Of a stretch of 8,357 bases of DNA, positions 1 to 5,602 are shown in pieces. Source of the stretch: a bacterium (GTDB lineage: Bacteria > SZUA-79 > Acidulodesulfobacterales > Acidulodesulfobacteraceae); NCBI GenBank assembly GCA_021789455.1, contig JAJYJN010000045.1:1-8357 (forward strand), read 5' to 3'. Numbering within the stretch: the first letter of the stretch is position 1; each line of letters starts with the position of its first letter. Under the pieces are notes generated by a model. That model was not told where the DNA came from and did no database searches. It worked only from the letters and a program-made list of their open reading frames with translations. Made by a program: the position numbers and the translations under genes.

Positions 1-854
1 TCGCCCACGGCGCTACCGGCAAAGGAAACGACCAGGTAAGGTTCGAGCTTGCCTATGCCGCGGTAAATCCCGGCATAAAGGTTATAGCCCCGTGGAGGGA
101 GTGGGATATAAACTCGAGAGCGGAGCTCATTAAATATGCGGAAGATAACGGAATACCGGTTCCGGTTACTAAAGAAAAACCTTATTCGAGCGATAAAAAT
201 CTTTTTCATATAAGTTACGAAGGCGGGATACTGGAAGATTTAGAAAACGCCCCGGACGAATCCATGTTCGAGATTACGGCGTCTCCGCAAAAAGCGAAGG
301 ATAAACCGGAGCGGATAGAAATAGAATATAAAAACGGAAACCCCGTGTCTTTAGACGGAAAAAAAATGCCGCCGCTTCGGATAGTGGATGAGCTTAATTT
401 AATCGCGGGCAGAAACGGCATCGGCAGGGCGGATATAGTAGAAACGAGAATTACCGGAATGAAATCGAGAGGGGTTTACGAAACTCCCGCCGGAACCGTT
501 TTAGGTTTTGCCCATAGATTGATAGAATCTATTACCCTGACCGGCGAAGAAATAGAGCTTAAAAACAGCCTCGTGCCCCTATACTCTAAATTAATATATG
601 AAGGAAGCTGGTTCAGCCCGGAGTTGAAGGCGGTTCAGGCCCTCATAGACGGCACCCAGTCGTCCGTCAACGGCAAAATAGGGCTGGAGTTGTTTAAGGG
701 CAACATGAAAGTTTTGTACAGGAAATCCGAGAACAGTCTTTATTCTAAAAATATCGTTACTTTCGAGGACGACAAAGGGGCATATTCACAGAACGATGCG
801 ACGGGTTTTATTCGCTTAAAATCATTGCGTTATAAATTAAAAAAGTCGAAATAA
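1..854 (+). CDS. argG: Argininosuccinate synthase, 3' part (5' end outside window)
   Basis: The enzyme condenses citrulline and aspartate with ATP to argininosuccinate in the cytoplasm, the penultimate step of arginine synthesis. The reading frame is open from base 3, with no start in the window, and ends at TAA 852-854, giving about 283 residues of a family usually near 400; roughly the first 115 residues are missing. Family signatures are clear: HGATGKGNDQVRFE at the very start, APWREWDINSR, the block ISYEGGILED, then GMKSRGVYETPAGT (most relatives have PGGT) and a C-terminal SLYS...TGFIRL segment. An ATG at 264 lies mid-protein and is not the start. argH follows after 21 bases in the same direction, as expected for an arg operon. 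The identification is secure; only the N-terminus, with the ATP-binding P-loop, cannot be seen. Confidence 0.97.
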   Translation, partial: AHGATGKGNDQVRFELAYAAVNPGIKVIAPWREWDINSRAELIKYAEDNGIPVPVTKEKPYSSDKNLFHISYEGGILEDLENAPDESMFEITASPQKAKDKPERIEIEYKNGNPVSLDGKKMPPLRIVDELNLIAGRNGIGRADIVETRITGMKSRGVYETPAGTVLGFAHRLIESITLTGEEIELKNSLVPLYSKLIYEGSWFSPELKAVQALIDGTQSSVNGKIGLELFKGNMKVLYRKSENSLYSKNIVTFEDDKGAYSQNDATGFIRLKSLRYKLKKSK

Positions 855-875
855 GGCGGGCAAGGCAGGATAGAT

Positions 876-2312
876 ATGAAACCCAAAAAAAACAAGGAAA
901 TTATATCGCACGATAATTTCGTAAGAGGGCGTTTTAAAGAAGATATATCGGAGATTACCGCCGATTTTACCGCATCGCTCGATATCGACAAAAAACTTGC
1001 TGATTTCGATATAGACGGCTCTATCGCCCATCTTTACGCCTTGGAAAAAGCCGGCATAGTATCCGGGAAAGAAAAAAGGGACGTAGAAAAAGCTCTTTTA
1101 AAAATTAAAGCCGAGATAAAAAACGGGAAATTCGAATTCAATAAAAAATATGAAGACATTCATATGAACGTTGAAAAGAGATTAACGGAACTGGTTCCGG
1201 AATCGGGAGCAAAACTTCATACCGGAAGGTCGAGGAACGACCAGGTTTCTGCGGACTTCAGGCTTTACGTAAAAAACCGCATAAAGCATATCGCAAAAGC
1301 GTTAATCGACCTGAGGGAAGAGCTGGCGGCGGCCGCAAAATCCAATATTGAAACAATAATCCCCGGATATACCCATTTTCAGCATGCCCAGCCGGTATCT
1401 CTCGCCCATCATATTTTAGCTTATTACGAGATGTTTACGCGGGATTTCGAAAAACTAATGAATGCTTACAAAACCGCGGACGTTTTAACTCTCGGCAGCG
1501 GAGCCCTTGCGGGAGTAGATTTCGATATAGACAGGCGCTTAGAGGCTGACGCATTAGGGTTCGGAAGCATTTCGCGAAACAGTATGGACGGCGTTTCCGA
1601 TAGAGATTTCGCGCTGGAATTTAACTTTGCGCTTTCCATGGCCGCCCTGCACCTTTCCAGATTTTGCGAAGAGCTTATAATATGGAACAGTTTTGAATTC
1701 GGATTCATAAAATTAAAAGACGAATTTACCACCGGTTCGAGCATCATGCCGCAAAAAAAGAACCCCGACGTCCTGGAGCTTATAAGAGGCAAGACCGGAG
1801 GCGTTATTTCAAATCTTTTGTCTCTTTTTATAATGATGAAGTCCCTGCCTCTCGCTTACAACAGGGATATGCAGGAAGATAAAAAGCCGGTTATGGAAAG
1901 CGCTGATACGGTTTATAGCTCTTTATCGATATTTAAGGAAATAATAAGGACGTTAAAATTTAATAAAGAAAATATGGCGGCCGGACTTAAAGACGACTCT
2001 ATTTACGCTACAGACGTCGCTACCTACTTAGTAAAAAAAGGAGTGCCTTTCAGGAAATCCCATGAAATCGCAGGCAGAATCGTCAGCTATGCCGAAAATG
2101 CGGGCAAAACCCTTTCAACTATGTCTTTAAAGGAATATAAAAAAATAACCGGCCTTATAGCAGGCGATATATTCGATATTTTTAATCCGGAAGCTTCCGT
2201 AAATTCAAAAAAAACAGCCGGAGGAACCGCTTTTAAAGAAATTAAAAAGGTCTTGAAAGAATATGAAAAAGAAATCGAAAATAATAAAAAATCGCTGTCG
2301 GCGCTTAAATAA
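876..2312 (+). CDS. argH: Argininosuccinate lyase
   Basis: This 478-residue cytoplasmic enzyme splits argininosuccinate into arginine and fumarate, the last step of arginine synthesis. It belongs to the fumarase/aspartase superfamily and has all three conserved blocks: HTGRSRNDQ at residues 115-123, GYTHFQHAQP at 164-173 (containing the conserved catalytic-region histidine H167), and the signature loop GSSIMPQKKNPD at 287-298 with the catalytic serine. GSGALAG (207-213) and SDRDF (241-245) are also typical. The length is close to the usual 455-480. The ATG at 876 is preceded by AGGA at 867-870 with 5-base spacing, and the family N-terminal motif (RGRFKED, then ASLDID) begins about 17 residues in, so this start fits. 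It lies 21 bases after argG and its last 50 bases overlap the next gene. Confidence 0.98.
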   Translation: MKPKKNKEIISHDNFVRGRFKEDISEITADFTASLDIDKKLADFDIDGSIAHLYALEKAGIVSGKEKRDVEKALLKIKAEIKNGKFEFNKKYEDIHMNVEKRLTELVPESGAKLHTGRSRNDQVSADFRLYVKNRIKHIAKALIDLREELAAAAKSNIETIIPGYTHFQHAQPVSLAHHILAYYEMFTRDFEKLMNAYKTADVLTLGSGALAGVDFDIDRRLEADALGFGSISRNSMDGVSDRDFALEFNFALSMAALHLSRFCEELIIWNSFEFGFIKLKDEFTTGSSIMPQKKNPDVLELIRGKTGGVISNLLSLFIMMKSLPLAYNRDMQEDKKPVMESADTVYSSLSIFKEIIRTLKFNKENMAAGLKDDSIYATDVATYLVKKGVPFRKSHEIAGRIVSYAENAGKTLSTMSLKEYKKITGLIAGDIFDIFNPEASVNSKKTAGGTAFKEIKKVLKEYEKEIENNKKSLSALK

Positions 2313-2775
2313 TCCGAGGAGCTATATTTCTTCGGCTTTATCGGCGCTGATTCTTTTTGCGGCGCTTATTTCTTTATCGGGATGCGCAAAAACAGGTTAT
2401 CCTCAGCCGCCCAAGGCCGTCCCTCCTCCTCCGCCCGTTATCTTATCCGCCGGAAAACTGAAAAATTATTTGCACATCGTTTATAAATATAACGGAAACG
2501 CAAATAAAATTAAAGGATTTTTAATTTACAAGAAATATTTTAAAGACAAAAAATCTATAAAATATTCCTGCGATTCTTCTACGCCCTTTGTTTTTCAAAA
2601 CTTGGAATTTAAAAAAAGATTTAGCTTGCAATATGGTAAATTTTTTTATAATGTAAATAGTAATAATTTAAAAAACGGCTATTATATGTTTTGCATAAAA
2701 AGCGCAGGCTATTACGGTATAAAATCCGCTTATTCCAATTATATAATCATATTTATAAAACATCGGAGGGCGTAA
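2263..2775 (+). CDS. Small lipoprotein with LptM-like N-terminus and FN3-like domain
   Basis: A predicted 170-residue lipoprotein. A long basic n-region (residues 1-20) is followed by a hydrophobic stretch and lipobox LSGC, giving lipidated Cys41. The mature start CAKTGYPQPP and the proline run at 54-58 resemble small lipoproteins of the LptM/YifL type, which in E. coli support LPS-transporter maturation; that family link is tentative. The rest (about 62-166) looks like a degenerate fibronectin-III fold: GFLIYKK at 85-91, and a C-terminal Y-x-F-x-I-K...G-x-x-S-x-x-SN pattern at 141-160 typical of the last two strands. Cys103 and Cys144 could pair. The gene overlaps argH by 50 bases, and its first ATG has only a weak Shine-Dalgarno. 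Bases 2461-2760 are about 23% GC by hand count, far below the neighbours. The placement (envelope, probably outer membrane) is inferred. Confidence 0.75.
   Translation: MKKKSKIIKNRCRRLNNPRSYISSALSALILFAALISLSGCAKTGYPQPPKAVPPPPPVILSAGKLKNYLHIVYKYNGNANKIKGFLIYKKYFKDKKSIKYSCDSSTPFVFQNLEFKKRFSLQYGKFFYNVNSNNLKNGYYMFCIKSAGYYGIKSAYSNYIIIFIKHRRA
2316..2321 (+). promoter_or_regulatory. Shine-Dalgarno-like GAGGAG without a standard start codon
   Basis: GAGGAG lies just after the argH stop and is the best ribosome-binding match near the lipoprotein gene. No ATG, GTG or TTG follows at usable distance in the lipoprotein frame; the codon 4 bases downstream is ATT (2326). Starting there would give a signal peptide with no positive n-region, so ATG 2263 remains the preferred start. 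The site may help re-initiation after argH, or be chance. Confidence 0.3.
2765..2770 (+). promoter_or_regulatory. Ribosome binding site fixing the NHL protein start
   Basis: GGAGGG sits 7 bases before ATG 2778. It is the strongest Shine-Dalgarno in the window and lies inside the last codons of the lipoprotein gene. It decides the start: an in-frame ATG at 2691 would add 29 residues that are only the shifted reading of the lipoprotein C-terminus and would bury the membrane anchor. Confidence 0.85.
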
Positions 2776-2777
2776 AT

Positions 2778-3935
2778 ATGGCCTTACCCATTAAAAAAGA
2801 AAAGCTGAATCAGGCGTTTTTTTTATTAAGCATAATTATAATAATAATACTTGCCGTTCTTCTGTTTCAGAAAAGATTCCGCCTTTATTTTAAAAAGACG
2901 CCATTTTCCTTAAAATTAATAAGGATTGTAGGTTCTGCCGACAATCTTAAAGGTCCCGCCGGCGTCGCGTTCGGCAGGAGAAATAACATTTATGTGGTGG
3001 ATTCCGGCAATTCCAGAATCGTAAAATTCAATATTAAAGGCGGGTACATAAGGCAGTGGGGCATAGAGGGAAAAGCTACCGGAGAATTTATGGTTCCTCT
3101 GTTTGCCGCCGCTTACGGAAATCCCGAAAGAATTTATATCGTAGATTCCGGCAACTCGAGAATACAGGTTTTTAAACCGGACGGAAATTTTGTTTCCGAA
3201 TTCGGGATTTCGAAAAATCCTAAGAGAATGTTGCTTCAGCCCACATTCGTAGGTTTTGCCTACGATAAAATTTATGCGGCCAATTCCGGTTCCGACGACA
3301 TAATGATATATTTAAAAAACGGTCAATTTTACGAAAGAAAAGGCAGTTCGTCCATTCAGGAAGGTTCCGCGGCGGTTAATGCGCCTGCGCAGAACGGAGC
3401 TAACGGGGGTTCTCCTCAGAATTCCGCCGGCAATGCCGGTAAAAGTTCTAATAACGGCGCAAGCGGCGGGAATGCCGCGGGTGGCAGCGCCGCCGGCAGT
3501 CAAACTTCCGCTCCCGCGCCGGCGGTTTCGCCGGTTGAGCTAAAAAAACCGGTCAGCATAGCTTTTTCTAAAAAATATATATATATTTCGGATTACAAGC
3601 TCTCTAAAATATTGGTTTATAACAGGCAGTTCGATTATATCGGGTCTATCGGCACCCCTGGACAGGCCGGTTACCAGCTGTATCATCCGGTAGGCATCGT
3701 CTATAAAAACGGTTATCTTTACGTGGCAAATTACGGCAGAAGCCTTTTAACGGTATTTAAATTAGATAACGGCTACAACGTTATAAAAACTTATAATTTC
3801 GGCACTCCGGGTACGGGCAGGGATAATTTCAATCATGAATCCAATATATCTATTTCTTTAAACGGCGAATATCTTGCGGTTGCCGATACTAACAACAACA
3901 GAATATTGATATACCGGATATTCGGCGCAAAATAA
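2778..3935 (+). CDS. Membrane-anchored six-bladed NHL-repeat beta-propeller protein
   Basis: A 385-residue protein with a short basic N-terminus, one isoleucine-rich transmembrane helix (about 12-31) and then a propeller, probably exported with the helix as an uncleaved anchor. I read six NHL-type repeats: three at about 46-189 and three at 254-385. They have typical cores; VDSGNSRI occurs twice, at 74-81 and 122-129, and the last blade carries ADTNNNRILIY. Residues 190-252 form a Gly/Ala/Ser/Asn/Pro linker between blades 3 and 4. NHL propellers usually bind proteins, nucleic acids or carbohydrates; no catalytic motif is visible and the ligand is unknown. The start at 2778 is set by GGAGGG at 2765-2770. 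The gene begins 2 bases after the lipoprotein stop, so the two are probably co-translated and may both work at the envelope. The family call is firm; the function is open. Confidence 0.85.
   Translation: MALPIKKEKLNQAFFLLSIIIIIILAVLLFQKRFRLYFKKTPFSLKLIRIVGSADNLKGPAGVAFGRRNNIYVVDSGNSRIVKFNIKGGYIRQWGIEGKATGEFMVPLFAAAYGNPERIYIVDSGNSRIQVFKPDGNFVSEFGISKNPKRMLLQPTFVGFAYDKIYAANSGSDDIMIYLKNGQFYERKGSSSIQEGSAAVNAPAQNGANGGSPQNSAGNAGKSSNNGASGGNAAGGSAAGSQTSAPAPAVSPVELKKPVSIAFSKKYIYISDYKLSKILVYNRQFDYIGSIGTPGQAGYQLYHPVGIVYKNGYLYVANYGRSLLTVFKLDNGYNVIKTYNFGTPGTGRDNFNHESNISISLNGEYLAVADTNNNRILIYRIFGAK
3343..3535 (+). other. GC-rich low-complexity segment encoding the inter-blade linker
   Basis: This stretch encodes residues 190-252 of the NHL protein, composed almost only of Gly, Ala, Ser, Asn, Pro and Gln. 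Bases 3361-3540 are about 65% GC by hand count (117 of 180), against roughly 40-47% in typical neighbouring genes. It holds degenerate GCCGGC/GGCGG-type repeats, including an 8-bp inverted pair CCGCCGGC (3490-3497) and GCCGGCGG (3518-3525). It keeps the frame, so it looks like an expanded in-frame linker and not an inserted element. Confidence 0.7.
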
Positions 3936-3965
3936 CTTAATCCCCGCTATATATCCTTATATTCT

Positions 3966-5021
3966 ATGAAAACCAAGGTTGCCATTATAGGAGCCGGTCC
4001 CGCAGGTTCGACGGCGGCGATAGCCCTGTCAAAAAAAGGAATACCCAATATTTTAATCGATAAAAGAGATACCGTCGGAATTCCCGTTCAATGCGCGGAA
4101 TTTGTCGGGTTAAATATTAACTCCTATATAGATTTAAACAATATCCCCTCTGCCGTAAATCAAAAAATTAAGTTTATGGATATAGACGCCGGTAAAAATA
4201 TTTACAGATTCGACGGAAAAGGGTATGTGCTGAACAGGGCGGTTTTCGACCTGCATCTTGCGGGCGAAGCGGTTAAAGCCGGTTCAAAATTGCTGACTTC
4301 CGCAAGGGTATATAAAATTAACAGGCAAAAGAACAGCATAGAAGTTTTAAACTCAAAAGAAAAAATACTGTACGAAATTTATTACGATTATTTAATCGCC
4401 GCAACCGGCCCTAAAAACGGGTTCGTTAGTCCCAAAAACAGCGCTTATATTTATGCGGTTCAGATAAAAGCAGACCTTTTAAAAAAACTCGATTCCGTAA
4501 TCTGTTATTTCAGGGCATATATTCCTTACGGTTACGGTTGGGTTTTTCCGAAAGGCGAATTTGCGAACGTCGGCATAGGCATAGAAAAACCGGCATCGGC
4601 TCTGCCGCTGTCTTTATCTTTCGATAAATTCCTTAGCGAAATAAGAAACGCCGGGCTTATAGGCCGGGAAATAATAGAAAAAACTTCGGGGCTTGTTCCC
4701 GTTTCCGGTTTAAATGAGATAACCGACCGCAATATCGCTTTATGCGGAGATGCGGCGGGCTTGACGCATCCTGTTACCGGCGCGGGTATTTTAAGCGCCG
4801 TAATATCGGGGGGCATGGCTGGGGATTATGCCGCGGAAAGCGTTAGGACGTCGCAAAATTTATTCGAAGACTATAAGGAAGAGCTGGAATCCGTTTTTAA
4901 AAAGCCTCTCTTTAATGCCGCTAAAAAAAGGTCCGAATTATATCCTTTAATGAAAGACGCCTCGGGCATAGAAGAAAATATAAAACGCCTGTGGCCGTCG
5001 TTCGATGAGTATTATAAGTAA
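3966..5021 (+). CDS. Geranylgeranyl reductase family FAD-dependent oxidoreductase
   Basis: This 351-residue flavoprotein is of the geranylgeranyl reductase (GGR) type, which saturates double bonds in prenyl chains of lipids, quinones or chlorophyll precursors. The FAD-binding Rossmann motif GAGPAG is at residues 9-14, with the acidic end of the second strand near 32-35. It is followed by PVQCAEFVG (40-48, family cysteine C43) and NRAVFDLHLA (90-99). The family hallmark YGYGWVFPKG is at 188-197, then NVGIG, and the second FAD motif GDAAGLTHPVTGAGI is at 261-275. The length is slightly under many members. ATG 3966 must be the start because the FAD motif begins 8 residues later, yet no Shine-Dalgarno is visible in the 30-base gap upstream. 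The actual substrate is unknown; the polyprenyl synthase gene at 6991 makes a quinone side chain or other polyprenyl lipid plausible. A hydroxylase of the wider FAD family is less likely. Confidence 0.88.
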   Translation: MKTKVAIIGAGPAGSTAAIALSKKGIPNILIDKRDTVGIPVQCAEFVGLNINSYIDLNNIPSAVNQKIKFMDIDAGKNIYRFDGKGYVLNRAVFDLHLAGEAVKAGSKLLTSARVYKINRQKNSIEVLNSKEKILYEIYYDYLIAATGPKNGFVSPKNSAYIYAVQIKADLLKKLDSVICYFRAYIPYGYGWVFPKGEFANVGIGIEKPASALPLSLSFDKFLSEIRNAGLIGREIIEKTSGLVPVSGLNEITDRNIALCGDAAGLTHPVTGAGILSAVISGGMAGDYAAESVRTSQNLFEDYKEELESVFKKPLFNAAKKRSELYPLMKDASGIEENIKRLWPSFDEYYK

Positions 5022-5041
5022 CGGCGTATGTTCCAAATAAC

Positions 5042-5070
5042 TTGTCTTATTGAGGCCGATAATGTAAAAT
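5042..5070 (+). promoter_or_regulatory. Candidate sigma-70-type promoter before the RpiB-like/radA pair
   Basis: TTGTCT (5042-5047) and TAAAAT (5065-5070) are separated by 17 bases, matching 4 of 6 and 5 of 6 consensus positions. Initiation near 5077 would leave a leader of about 13 bases before ATG 5090. It lies in the 68-base gap after the GGR gene, the longest in the window, which supports an internal promoter. The region is AT-rich, so a chance match is possible. Confidence 0.4.
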
Positions 5071-5089
5071 ATTTATATGCGGGATAACT

Positions 5090-5596
5090 ATGCAGCTTAA
5101 AGACTGGGTAAATACTTCTCTTAAAACCGAAAAAAAAGCGTTGAAAGTCGGGATATTTTCCGATAAGGAAAGTTTTTTCTTTAAGGAAAAAGTCGGGATA
5201 TATTTAGATACTAAGTGGACAAGCTTATACGACATAGGACCGTCTAGAATAGACCAGCCGAAAGACATATTTAAAATGGCTTTAAAATTAGGCAAGGCGC
5301 TCGAAGAACGCAGGCTGGAATTCGGCATTGCTTTATTAGCCGGAGATTGCGGAGCGATTACCGTTATGCTTAATAAATTTAAAAACGTAAGGGCGGTTTT
5401 TGCGGCGGACGAAGAATATATAAAAAGCTCAAGAACAAGATTCGATGCCAACGTCATAGTCGTTAAAAATAAAGGCGTTACGATAGATACGAAAAACTGC
5501 GAAAAGGAAGTTTCTCTATTTCTCGATACGGCGTTTGACGAAAAAAACCGGCATATACTCGATTTTATAGCCAAAACCGAAAATATAAATGTATAA
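5090..5596 (+). CDS. RpiB/LacAB-like sugar-phosphate isomerase homologue, probable pseudoenzyme
   Basis: The 168-residue protein aligns by eye along its length with ribose-5-phosphate isomerase B (usually about 145-150 residues). Matches include the KVGIFSD first strand (19-25), KEKVGIYLD (32-40), a GIALL...NK core (79-96), RAVFAADEEY (101-110), the DANV block (119-122) and NRH (153-155). Key positions are changed. The family SDHAG is SDKES (24-28), losing the histidine. The CGTGIG loop carrying the catalytic cysteine is replaced by LLAGDCGA (82-89), with the only nearby cysteine (C87) displaced. The histidine of HNDANV is gone (RFDANV, 117-122). Normal isomerase activity is therefore doubtful, and a sensor, binding or different catalytic role is possible. 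ATG 5090 has a weak GGGA (5081-5084); a TTG at 5141 would remove a 17-residue extension and start just where RpiB proteins start. The gene overlaps radA by 8 bases. Confidence 0.75.
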   Translation: MQLKDWVNTSLKTEKKALKVGIFSDKESFFFKEKVGIYLDTKWTSLYDIGPSRIDQPKDIFKMALKLGKALEERRLEFGIALLAGDCGAITVMLNKFKNVRAVFAADEEYIKSSRTRFDANVIVVKNKGVTIDTKNCEKEVSLFLDTAFDEKNRHILDFIAKTENINV

Positions 5597-5602
5597 ATGT
5601 AT
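5587..5602 (+). repeat. Perfect 8-bp tandem duplication at the RpiB-like/radA junction
   Basis: AAATGTAT occurs twice back to back (5587-5594 and 5595-5602). The first copy carries the radA start ATG (5589); the TAA stop of the RpiB-like gene (5594-5596) spans the border. The ATG in the second copy is out of frame for RadA. Loss or gain of one unit would frameshift radA but leave the upstream stop intact. Confidence 0.9.

Noticed and set aside
1466..1792. A 108-codon minus-strand open frame inside argH
   Set aside because: It runs opposite the most conserved part of argH, including the GSSIMPQKKNPD loop, so it is a coding shadow.
2691..2777. A 29-residue upstream extension of the NHL protein
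   Set aside because: It is out-of-frame reading of the lipoprotein C-terminus; GGAGGG at 2765-2770 and the membrane anchor right after ATG 2778 favour the shorter form.
3490..3525. An 8-bp GC-only inverted pair with a 20-base loop, a possible terminator or structured RNA
   Set aside because: It lies inside the coding linker, has a long loop and no T-tract, and inverted GCCGGC words are expected in such repetitive GC-rich coding sequence.
3906..3933. TTGATA, 16 bases, CAAAAT as a promoter for the GGR gene
   Set aside because: The -10 match is only 4 of 6, with the first and third positions wrong, and most of the element lies inside the NHL coding sequence, so the evidence is too thin to annotate.
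4532..4816. A 94-codon minus-strand open frame inside the GGR gene
   Set aside because: It lies antisense to the conserved GWVFPKG and GDAAG blocks, with no ribosome site or motif of its own.
5022..5057. CGGC...GCCG short inverted words after the GGR stop as a terminator
   Set aside because: The 4-bp stem with about 28 bases of loop and no following T-run is not a credible intrinsic terminator.
5047..5574. A 175-codon open frame on the minus strand
   Set aside because: It is the exact antisense of the RpiB-like gene, Ser/Leu-rich without any recognisable motif, and the plus-strand protein has clear family similarity.
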